Assembly: GCA_022821265.1 (NCBI GenBank)
Contig: JAJEDW010000302.1
Coordinates: forward strand, 1 to 39,840
Direction of reading: 5' to 3'
Source of the DNA: Acidobacteriota bacterium
GTDB lineage: Bacteria > Acidobacteriota > Terriglobia > 20CM-2-55-15
DNA: 39,840 bases
A model generated the notes under the pieces. It did not search any database and was not told the origin of the DNA. It saw nothing but the letters and a program-made list of their open reading frames with translations. Positions 16,772 through 24,889 of this stretch are shown in pieces (the first letter of the stretch is position 1; the number at the start of each line of letters is the position of its first letter). A program made the position numbers and the translations under genes.

Positions 16772-17773
16772 TCAATCCGCGGTCGCCGCGTTCATTATCC
16801 GAGCCGCCAGCTCCCGGAAGTCGCGCCGCGCGTCCCGGACGGCGGCCGCGTGGCTTCCGATGGCGCCGTCGGCCGGCGTGAGCTCGAAGATCGGCTTCCG
16901 GCACTCCTGCGCCATGGGGACCAGGCTGCGGTAACGCCGGACCGTGGCGAGACAATGCGGGTCTTCGGCCGGGGACGGGGGGAAGAGCCGTCGGTCTCCA
17001 CCGAGCAGGTTGCGGGCGTATTCCTCCGGCATGCGGTTGACCCAACGGTCGTAAGCCTTGACCGGCCGGCTGAGGCGGACGCCGTGTTGCTGCACGATGT
17101 ATCCGAGCGGCTCCATCCGACCTCCGGGCAAGTCGAACGACGGTTCGGGCCAGTTCTCCCGCCGCCTCCGCCACTCTTCACGCCAACGCCGGAGCGTCGG
17201 ACCGAGGTTCCGCAGCCCCTGCAACGAGAACAGGTCCGCCCCGAGCGGCACGATGACATGGTCGGTCGCGATCAGGGCGGAACGGTTGATGGCGCCCAGA
17301 TTGGGGCCGACGTCCGCCACGATCACCGAGGCGTCCATCAGGCGGGCGCCCTCCTGCATGACGGTCCAGAACGCGGTCAGGATGCGAAACGGCCGATACC
17401 GGTTGGACGTGGACAACGCGTCCGGCCAAACGCCGGACAGCGTATCTTCGAATCCGGACAGGGCGAGGTCGCCCGGGATCAGTCCGAGGGAGCCGGTGAT
17501 TTCCTGGAGCGCGGGAGCTGTCAGGTCCCCGACCTCCAGCAGAGGCTGGACGCATTGGAACACGGTCCGCCCAGCGCGCCCCGCGTGGTCGTTCCACAGC
17601 GTATCGAGCCGGTCTTCGTCCAGGAACGCGGCCGACAGGTTGGCTTGCGGATCCAGGTCGCAGGCGAGTACGCGTTGGCCGGTTTCCGACAGCATCCAGG
17701 CCAGGTGGTACACAAGCGACGTCTTGCCGACGCCCCCCTTGTTGTTGAAGAAAGTCAGTACGGGGACGGTCAC
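16772..17773 (-). CDS. ParA/MinD-like ATPase
   Basis: MTVPVLTFFNNKGGVGKTSLVYHLAWMLSETGQRVLACDLDPQANLSAAFL, deviant Walker A. Confidence 0.85.
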   Translation of the reverse strand: MTVPVLTFFNNKGGVGKTSLVYHLAWMLSETGQRVLACDLDPQANLSAAFLDEDRLDTLWNDHAGRAGRTVFQCVQPLLEVGDLTAPALQEITGSLGLIPGDLALSGFEDTLSGVWPDALSTSNRYRPFRILTAFWTVMQEGARLMDASVIVADVGPNLGAINRSALIATDHVIVPLGADLFSLQGLRNLGPTLRRWREEWRRRRENWPEPSFDLPGGRMEPLGYIVQQHGVRLSRPVKAYDRWVNRMPEEYARNLLGGDRRLFPPSPAEDPHCLATVRRYRSLVPMAQECRKPIFELTPADGAIGSHAAAVRDARRDFRELAARIMNAATAD

Positions 17774-18978
17774 GACGGGCGTCTCCGGATAGTCGCCTGG
17801 ACGAACGCGTCTTCGACGACGAATTCCGGCTCCGGATGCCCGGACTCGCTGAGCGCCCGTCGCGCGATGGCGATCCCGGCCCCGAAGCGCTGCACGTAAC
17901 CGAACACTTTCAGCGCCTCCGCGATATTGGGATTCCGATAGTCGGTGACGCCCGGCCGGCCGAAATTGCTTCGCGTCACCATGCCGAAGGCCCCTCCCGG
18001 GCTGTGGACCTCGACGCGATCGTTGAACCAGTTCACCCGAACCGGCGCGTTGGTGGCCTCGTATGCGCGGTGCATCACGGCATTGCGCGTGATCTGCTGA
18101 AGCGCCTCCAGGGGGTAGGTCGGCTCGCGCCGCTCGCGATCCGTTCCGTTCAGATCCAGGCGGGTACGGATATGCGCTCTCATCTTCTCGTCGAGCCGCC
18201 GCACGATTTCATCGAGCGTCCCATCGATATTCTCCTCGTCGACGATGGGATCCGAGAGTTCGGCCCCGTCGACGCGGAGGAATTGGACGTAAGCGTTCGG
18301 AATGAAGTCCCGCGGGCGTACGCCAAGGACAAGCAGTCCCAGCACGGTCGCCCTGGAATCGGACACGGACGCGATCATCTTGGCCGTCGCAAGCCGCTGC
18401 TCCGTCGTGCGTTCGTTGGCTTCCAGGACTTCGGCGCTGAACGCGCGAGGCAGGTACTCCTCGTCGAACCGGCGAAGGCCGAGGTCGGAAACACCGGATC
18501 CGGGGACCGGCTGAATGTCGAACGGGATGGTCCCCGCCCGGCGCCTCTCGTTCAGAATCCGTTCATCCTGTTCGGTCGCGACGCCTCGCATCGGGCCGTG
18601 CCGCACGTGGATGGACCCCTTGTAACGGACCGGCGGCGAGTCGGACGGCCGCACCGTCACCACGGCGACCGCGCAGTCCCGCACTATCCTCTTTTCTACG
18701 AGCATCGACGGCGGCGGCACGATGTTGCCGTCGGTCTTGATGGCGCCGAGTTCCGTCAGCAGCCGGTCGTTCACGGTAACGCCGCTGGATTGTCCGGCGT
18801 CGGTCAGGCCCACGATGACGACGCCGGCCTGACCGGATCCGGAAAGATCGTTGGCGAACGCGCAGACAGCCTCCCGGATGCGGGCCGGCGCGGAACCGTC
18901 CATCGTTTCCTTGGACTCGACGCGGAAGCTCTCGCCCCCATCCACAAGCTCCGCCAACTCCGCATCGGTCAGCCGCAT
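17770..18978 (-). CDS. AlbA_2/Schlafen-like domain plus RecG-like HATPase C-terminal domain protein
   Basis: ESFRVESKETMDGSAPARIREAVCAFAND...GVVIVGLTDAG; C-term EALQQITRNAVMHRAYE...VRVNWFNDRVEVHSPGG; ATGA overlap with parA-like gene. Confidence 0.8.
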   Translation of the reverse strand: MRLTDAELAELVDGGESFRVESKETMDGSAPARIREAVCAFANDLSGSGQAGVVIVGLTDAGQSSGVTVNDRLLTELGAIKTDGNIVPPPSMLVEKRIVRDCAVAVVTVRPSDSPPVRYKGSIHVRHGPMRGVATEQDERILNERRRAGTIPFDIQPVPGSGVSDLGLRRFDEEYLPRAFSAEVLEANERTTEQRLATAKMIASVSDSRATVLGLLVLGVRPRDFIPNAYVQFLRVDGAELSDPIVDEENIDGTLDEIVRRLDEKMRAHIRTRLDLNGTDRERREPTYPLEALQQITRNAVMHRAYEATNAPVRVNWFNDRVEVHSPGGAFGMVTRSNFGRPGVTDYRNPNIAEALKVFGYVQRFGAGIAIARRALSESGHPEPEFVVEDAFVQATIRRRPS

Positions 18979-19067
18979 CGCGCCGCCTCTCGCCCTCCGG
19001 CGATGATAGGGCGAAACGACGGATATTCACAGCGGCCGGCGCTCAAGAAGCCGTCCCGCCCGCCCTT

Positions 19068-19106
19068 CGGCGCAGCCACTCCACGGTCCACAGCAGCAGC
19101 ACGGCG
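19068..19106. repeat. 39-bp direct repeat, copy B (within potC 3' end)
   Basis: cggcgcagccactccacggtccacagcagcagcacggcg. Confidence 0.9.
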
Positions 19107-19153
19107 AACACGATCAGGAACGTGGCGACGGCCAGGATGGCCGGGCTGATCTG

Positions 19154-19855
19154 CTAGCGGACGCCGGCCCACATCTGCCGCGGGATGGTGCGCTGCGCCT
19201 CGCCCGCCATGAACAGCACCACCACGACCTCGTCGAAGGAGACGGCGAAGGCGAACAGCGCGCCCGACACCACGCCCGGGGCGATCAGCGGCAGCTCGAC
19301 GCGGCGGAACGTCCGCCACGGGCCGGCGCCCAGCCCTGCGGCGGCGCGCGTGAGGTTACGGTCGAAGGCCGACAGCGTGGCCGTGACCGTGATGACGACG
19401 AACGGGGTGCCCAGCGCCGCGTGCGCCAGGATGAGGCCCGCGTGCGTCTGCGCCAGTCCCAGCGACGAGTAGAAGAAGAACATGCCCGCCGCGGAGATCA
19501 CCAGCGGCGTGACCATCGGCGAGATCAGCAGCCCCATCGCCAGCCGGCGCCCCGGCATGGCCGGGTGCGCCAGCCCCATGGCGGCCAGCGTGCCCAGCGC
19601 GGTGGCCAGGGCCGTGGCGGCGGCGCCGATGGCCAGGCTGTTGCCCAGCGCGCGGCGCCAGACCGCGTCGGAGGCCACCTGCCGGTACCAGCGCAGCGAG
19701 AACGCGTCGGCGTCCAGCCGCAGCATGCCTTCGGTGAAGGTGAAGTAGGGCTCGGCGTTGAAGCTGAGCGGCACGATCACCAGCAGCGGCGCCAGCAGGA
19801 ACGCGAACACCAGCGCGCAGGCGGCCAGGAACACGATGCGTCCGAGGCGCGTCAT
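19154..19855 (-). CDS. potC: ABC transporter permease, PotC-like, apparently truncated by amber codon
   Basis: SFDEVVVVLFMAGEAQRTIPRQMWAGVR* ; open frame continues QISPAILAVATFLIVFAVLLLWTVEWLRRRAGGTAS* to 19043. Confidence 0.8.
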   Translation of the reverse strand: MTRLGRIVFLAACALVFAFLLAPLLVIVPLSFNAEPYFTFTEGMLRLDADAFSLRWYRQVASDAVWRRALGNSLAIGAAATALATALGTLAAMGLAHPAMPGRRLAMGLLISPMVTPLVISAAGMFFFYSSLGLAQTHAGLILAHAALGTPFVVITVTATLSAFDRNLTRAAAGLGAGPWRTFRRVELPLIAPGVVSGALFAFAVSFDEVVVVLFMAGEAQRTIPRQMWAGVR

Positions 19856-21069
19856 CCCAGCTTCATCCGGTCCACGCCGACGACGCGGTCGTAGGCCAGG
19901 TAGAGCACGCCCACCGAGGCCAGCAGGATGCCGCCCAGCGCGCCGGCCAGCCCCCAGTTCAGCGACGTCTGCATGTGGTAGGCGATGAGGTTGGATATCA
20001 ACTGCCCGCTCTGCCCGCCGACCAGCGCGGGCGTGATGTAGTAGCCGATGGCCAGGATGAAGACCAGCAGCGAGCCGGCGCCGACGCCCGGCACGGTCTG
20101 CGGCCAGTAGACCCGGCGGAAGGCGTGGACGAAGCCGGCGCCCAGCGAGGCGGCCGCGGCCATCTGCCGCGCCGGGATGCCGCGCATGACCGAGTAGAGC
20201 GGCAGCACCATGAAGGGCAGCAGGACGTGGGTCATCGCCACCAGCGTGCCGGTCATGTTGTGGACCAGGGCCAGGCGCTCCCCGTCGGCGACGAGGCCGG
20301 CGGCGACCAGCAGGTCGTTGACGACGCCCTGGGTCTGCAGCAGGACGATCCACGACGTGGTGCGCACCAGCAGCGACGTCCAGAACGGCACCAGCACCAG
20401 CGCCAGCAGCCACCGGGCGCGGGCCGCCGGCGCGTTCGCGATCAGGTATGCGATTGGATAGCCCAGCAGCAGGCACAGGGCCGTGACGGCGCCGGCGACG
20501 CCGAACGTGCGCGCGAACAGGCGCACGTAGATGCGGGCCTCGGGCGGCTGGCGGACCACGCCGCCGGCGGCGCCGCGGTCCAGGTCGACGGCGTGCAGGT
20601 AGTGGCGCAGGGTCCACCGCTCCCCGGCGGTGCGGATGGCGCGCCAGGTGGCCGGGTCGGTCCAATCGGGGTCGATGTCCGCCAGCGCGGCGCGGCGCGG
20701 CCCGTCGGGCGCGTCCCGCAACCGGCGCGGCGTGCGGACCATGACGCTCCGCAATCCCCCCTGGACCCGGTTGACGCGGCTGGCCACCTGGCCCAGCGTC
20801 CCGGCGTCGGAGGCCGCGGCCAACTCGCCGGCCGCGGCGGCGTATACGGCCTCGCCCGGGTCGCCCTGCCCGTCCCATTCGGCCAGCAGCGCCAGCGTGG
20901 CCGGCATGGCGTCGGCGACGACGGGATCGTGGACGCTGCGGAGGAGCATCAGCCCCAGCGGGACGGCGAAGGTCACGCCGATGAAGACCGCCAGCGGCGC
21001 GACCAGCGACGCCGCCCGCACGCGCACGCGGCCGGAATGCCCCGCCATGCGGCCCGATCGTTCAGGCAT
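19852..21069 (-). CDS. potB: ABC transporter permease, PotB-like, with long TM1-TM2 insert
   Basis: Binding-protein-dependent permease pattern; VLVPFWTSLLVRTTSWIVLLQTQGVVNDLL. Confidence 0.85.
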   Translation of the reverse strand: MPERSGRMAGHSGRVRVRAASLVAPLAVFIGVTFAVPLGLMLLRSVHDPVVADAMPATLALLAEWDGQGDPGEAVYAAAAGELAAASDAGTLGQVASRVNRVQGGLRSVMVRTPRRLRDAPDGPRRAALADIDPDWTDPATWRAIRTAGERWTLRHYLHAVDLDRGAAGGVVRQPPEARIYVRLFARTFGVAGAVTALCLLLGYPIAYLIANAPAARARWLLALVLVPFWTSLLVRTTSWIVLLQTQGVVNDLLVAAGLVADGERLALVHNMTGTLVAMTHVLLPFMVLPLYSVMRGIPARQMAAAASLGAGFVHAFRRVYWPQTVPGVGAGSLLVFILAIGYYITPALVGGQSGQLISNLIAYHMQTSLNWGLAGALGGILLASVGVLYLAYDRVVGVDRMKLG

Positions 21070-21183
21070 GGGGGTTCGGCCGGCCCGCCGCGGCGTCGAC
21101 CCTCGGCGGCGGGCTACACCGCGACGTCCGCCGCCGGGAACGCCATCGGCCCCGGCGCGGGACGCCGCTCCGCCGGCCTCGCG

Positions 21184-22494
21184 TCACGGGCCCGGCTCCG
21201 AGACGCGCACGCGGGGCGCGGTCACCGAGTTGATCCGCACCTCGCAGGGGAAGTGCAGGTAGCCGTAGACGAGCCTGCCGGGTTCCGCTTCCAGCGCGAC
21301 GGCGTTCTCGATCCAGTCACAGACCTCGTAGGCTTCCACCGTTCCGCTGGCGACGGCCAGCGTGAACGAGAACTGCGACGGGTAGAGTTCCGGAAGCTGC
21401 AGGTGAAAGTCGAACGTGTGCACGTCGCCGGGCCGGAACGGGGGCATGTCGGTCCCTTCCAGCGCGGTGTTGGTTCCCGCCAGGTCCACCCCGAGGTGAT
21501 TGCGCATCAGGAACCCCACGATGGGCATGGGCACCTCGGCGCGCACCTCGAGCGAGATGCGGACGATGATGCGGCCTTTCTGGGGCAGCAGCGGCAACGC
21601 CTCCCCGTCATCGCCGAGGACGGCGACTCCCAGGATCTCGGCCGCGCGGTTGCCGTACCGATAATCGACGTTCGGAATCCGCCGGACGATCTCGGGCGCC
21701 CGGACCGGCTCGGCGGGCTCGCCCGGCCCCTCTTCGCGCGGGAGCCGCTTGCGGTACGCGGAATCCTTCCGGACCATCGCCGCCAGGTAGTGGGCGACGA
21801 TCGGCTCGGCGTCGCCCGACTCGACGAGCCGCCCCCGATCCAGCCAGGCCGCCCCCTCGGCCAGGGTCTTGACCTCGCCGGCGGCGTGGGTGACGAACAC
21901 GATGGTGACGCCCTCCCGCTTCAGCTCGTGCATCTTGCGCATGCAGCGCTGGCGGAAGTAGATGTCGCCGACGGCGAGCGCCTCGTCCACCAGGAGTATG
22001 TCCGGGGCCACGCTGACGGCCGCCGCGAACGCCAGCCGGATCACCATGCCGCTGGAGTACGTCTTCACGGGGCGGTCGATGAAGTCGCCGATCTCGGCGA
22101 AGCTCTCGATGGCCGGATAGAGCCGCTCCATCTCCCGATGGCTCAAGCCCAGGATCGCTCCGTACAGGAAGACGTTGTCGCGGCCCGTGTACTCGGGGTT
22201 GAAACCGGAGCCGAGCTCCAGGAGCGCCGAGACGCGCCCCTCCACCGCCACCTCGCCGCTGGTGGGCTTCAGGATTCCCGCGATCAACTGCAGCAGCGTG
22301 CTCTTTCCCGAGCCGTTCTCGCCGATGAGCCCGAACGTGGCGCCCTTGGGTATTTCCAGCGACACGTCGCGCAAGGCCCAGAAGTCGCGTTGGCGGGAGG
22401 GCGCGTTCCCCGTGACGAGCTCCTTGAGCCGTTCCGCCGGCTGGACGTGGATCGGAAAGCTCTTCGAAACGTTGCGGATGCGGATGGAGCCCAT
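21184..22494 (-). CDS. Polysaccharide-type ABC transporter ATPase (Wzt/TagH-like) with C-terminal carbohydrate-binding-like domain
   Basis: LIGENGSGKSTLLQLIAGILKPTSGEVAVEGRVSALLELGSGFNPEYTGRDNVFLYGAILG; Wzt-like C-terminal region. Confidence 0.85.
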   Translation of the reverse strand: MGSIRIRNVSKSFPIHVQPAERLKELVTGNAPSRQRDFWALRDVSLEIPKGATFGLIGENGSGKSTLLQLIAGILKPTSGEVAVEGRVSALLELGSGFNPEYTGRDNVFLYGAILGLSHREMERLYPAIESFAEIGDFIDRPVKTYSSGMVIRLAFAAAVSVAPDILLVDEALAVGDIYFRQRCMRKMHELKREGVTIVFVTHAAGEVKTLAEGAAWLDRGRLVESGDAEPIVAHYLAAMVRKDSAYRKRLPREEGPGEPAEPVRAPEIVRRIPNVDYRYGNRAAEILGVAVLGDDGEALPLLPQKGRIIVRISLEVRAEVPMPIVGFLMRNHLGVDLAGTNTALEGTDMPPFRPGDVHTFDFHLQLPELYPSQFSFTLAVASGTVEAYEVCDWIENAVALEAEPGRLVYGYLHFPCEVRINSVTAPRVRVSEPGP

Positions 22495-22605
22495 CGGGAA
22501 ACCTGGACGCGGCCGGTCCGGAACGGCGCCGGGCGCGGGCGCGCCCCCATTATGCGGCCGGCCCGCGGCGCCGTCCAGACGGGATCGCGCGCCGGGCGGG
22601 GCGCC

Positions 22606-23697
22606 TCACTGCGCCAGCCACGCGGCGAAACGCTCGTTCATGGCGTCCATCTGGTCGCTCCACCACAGCCAGTCGCTGGGAAGCACGCGCCGCGTGTTGT
22701 CCGCGTAGGTCGGCATGTGCGGGTTCATGTCCACGCCCGTGTCGGCGTGCGTCCCCACCAGGGGCAGGCCCGAGGCGCGCGCCGGGCTGTAGGCGATGTA
22801 GCCGCTGACCCGCGCCATCGACTCGGCCGTGGTGGCGAACCGGACGAACTCCAGGGCGTTGGCCAGGTTCCGCGTGCCGGCGACGACGGCCATGTGGCCG
22901 ATGTCGAGCACCTGCCCGTCCCAGACGATGACGAAGGGCTGGTCCTCGAGCACCTGCGCGTTGAAGATGCGGCCGTTGTAGGCGGTCGACATCACGACTT
23001 CGCCGTCGGCCAGCATCTGCGGCGGCTGCGCGCCGGCCTCCCACCACACAACCTGGTCCTTGATCGTGTCGAGCTTCTCGAAGGCCCGGTCCAGGCCCTC
23101 GGGCGTGTCCAGCACGTCGTAGACCGCGTCGATGGGCACGCCGTCGGCCATCAGCGCCATCTCCAGGTTGACGACCGGCGCGCGGCGCATCCCGCGCCGG
23201 CCGGGAAAGCGCTCCAGGTCGAAGAAGTCCTCGATCGTGGCCGGCTTCTCGCCCGGGATGCTCTCGGTGTTGTAGGCGTAGACGGTGGAGTAGAACAGCG
23301 TGCCGATGCTGCAGTCCAGCAGCGCGTCGCCCAGGAAGTCGTCCTCGGCCGGGACGCCGTCGGGACCGGGCGGGAGCGCGGCCGCATCGATCGGCTCCAG
23401 CAGGCCCTCGTCGCAGCCGCTGACGGCGTCGGCGATCTCCAGGTCGATGACGTCCCAGTGCACGTTGCCCGACTCCACCTGCGCGCGCACCTGCGCCAGA
23501 CCTCCGTTGTAGTCCTCGAGCCGCATGTCGACGCCGGTTTCCGCGGCGAAGGGTTCGATGTAGGCGCGCGTGGCGGCGCGCGCGTAGGAGCCGCCCCAGG
23601 AAACGACGGTCAGCGTCTCGCCAGGCGCGGGGCCGCAGCCGGCGGCCAGCGCGGCCGCCAGGGCCGCCCCCGCCGCCCTCCGGTGTCGGGATGTCAT
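22606..23697 (-). CDS. potD: Extracellular solute-binding lipoprotein, PotD-like
   Basis: AAGCGPAPGETLTVVSWGGSYARAATRAYIEPFAAETGVDM. Confidence 0.85.
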   Translation of the reverse strand: MTSRHRRAAGAALAAALAAGCGPAPGETLTVVSWGGSYARAATRAYIEPFAAETGVDMRLEDYNGGLAQVRAQVESGNVHWDVIDLEIADAVSGCDEGLLEPIDAAALPPGPDGVPAEDDFLGDALLDCSIGTLFYSTVYAYNTESIPGEKPATIEDFFDLERFPGRRGMRRAPVVNLEMALMADGVPIDAVYDVLDTPEGLDRAFEKLDTIKDQVVWWEAGAQPPQMLADGEVVMSTAYNGRIFNAQVLEDQPFVIVWDGQVLDIGHMAVVAGTRNLANALEFVRFATTAESMARVSGYIAYSPARASGLPLVGTHADTGVDMNPHMPTYADNTRRVLPSDWLWWSDQMDAMNERFAAWLAQ

Positions 23698-24818
23698 GGC
23701 GTCTCCTCCTCGTCGTCCGGGTCCAGCACCCGGCAGTCGGTCGGCGTCCAGCCGACGCGGACCCGGTCGCCTTCGATGACGGCGCCGTGGCCCACCATGT
23801 TGGGGATCTTGACGATGAAGTCGCTCCGGCCGCAGACGTCGAGCCGGAGGCGCAGATGGTCGCCCAGGAACGTGATGTCCTCGACGCGGGCGTCGAACTC
23901 GTTGGTGTAAAGGCCGGGCGTGGGCGCGATGGCCACGCGCTCGGGACGGATCGACAGCGTCGCCCGGTCGCCCGGCCCGCAGGGCGCCACCCGGAAGGCG
24001 CGCACGATGCCGCCGTCGACCTCGACGTCGCAGATCTCGTTGTGGACGGCGGCGACACGTCCGGCCAGGCGGTTGTTCTCGCCGATGAAGCGCGCCACGA
24101 AGGAACGCTCCGGCTCCTCGTAGAGCGCCTCGGGCGAGGCGGCCTGCTCGATGCGCCCGTCGCGGAACACCGCCACGCGGTCGGACATGACCATGGCCTC
24201 GTTCTGGTCGTGGTTGACATAGAGCACGGTCACGCCCAGGTCGGCGTGGATGCGCCGGATCTCGTACTGCAGCTCCTCCCGCAGCCGGCGGTCGAGCGCG
24301 CCCAGCGGCTCGTCCATCAGGACCAGCTCGGGCTCGAACACCAGCGCCCGGGCGATGGCCACCCGCTGCTGCTGGCCGCCGGAGAGCTGACCGGGCCGCC
24401 GGCCGGCGAGCCCCTCCAGCCGCACCAGCTCCAGCGCGCGGTCGACGCGCCGGCGGCGCTCGGCCGCGTCGAGCCCGCGCACCTCGAGCGGGAACGCCAG
24501 GTTGCCGCCGACCGTCATGTGCGGGAACAGCGCGTAGTTCTGGAACACCATGCCGATGCCCCGGCGGCGGGGAGGCACGTCGTTGATCCGGCGGCCTTCG
24601 ATGCGGATCGTCCCCGCGGTGGGGGCCTCGAACCCCGCCAGCATCATCAGGCACGTCGTCTTGCCCGAGCCCGAGGGGCCGAGCAGGGTCAGGAACTCCC
24701 CCCGGCGGACGGTCAGGTCCAGGTCGTCGACGGCGCGCGTCCGCTGGTCGTAGCTCTTGCTGACGCCCTCGAACTCGACGTGGGGCGGGCCTTCCGCGGG
24801 CTGTGGTGTCGGCGGCAT
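23694..24818 (-). CDS. potA: Spermidine/putrescine-type ABC transporter ATP-binding protein
   Basis: Walker [39 protein letters not shown]-like C-terminus. Confidence 0.9.
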   Translation of the reverse strand: MPPTPQPAEGPPHVEFEGVSKSYDQRTRAVDDLDLTVRRGEFLTLLGPSGSGKTTCLMMLAGFEAPTAGTIRIEGRRINDVPPRRRGIGMVFQNYALFPHMTVGGNLAFPLEVRGLDAAERRRRVDRALELVRLEGLAGRRPGQLSGGQQQRVAIARALVFEPELVLMDEPLGALDRRLREELQYEIRRIHADLGVTVLYVNHDQNEAMVMSDRVAVFRDGRIEQAASPEALYEEPERSFVARFIGENNRLAGRVAAVHNEICDVEVDGGIVRAFRVAPCGPGDRATLSIRPERVAIAPTPGLYTNEFDARVEDITFLGDHLRLRLDVCGRSDFIVKIPNMVGHGAVIEGDRVRVGWTPTDCRVLDPDDEEETP

Positions 24819-24833
24819 CGTTCGATGCCCGAT

Positions 24834-24852
24834 AGGGTAGCAGCCCGCGGCG
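24834..24852. repeat. 19-bp direct repeat upstream of potA, copy 1
   Basis: agggtagcagcccgcggcg; matches 27813-27831. Confidence 0.8.
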
Positions 24853-24889
24853 TGTCCGTCGACGCGGGGGCCGCGGCGCGCGCGGCCGG

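Noticed and set aside
16721-19106. Transposon target-site duplication
   Set aside because: 39 bp with one mismatch is too long for a typical TSD and no transposase or terminal inverted repeats were found; 3'-end-duplicating island or remnant paralog is more consistent.
19975-23910. 1311-aa plus-strand ORF
   Set aside because: Antisense shadow of potB/Wzt-like/potD/potA in high-GC DNA; low-complexity R/G/D/H/V-rich translation with no recognisable domain.
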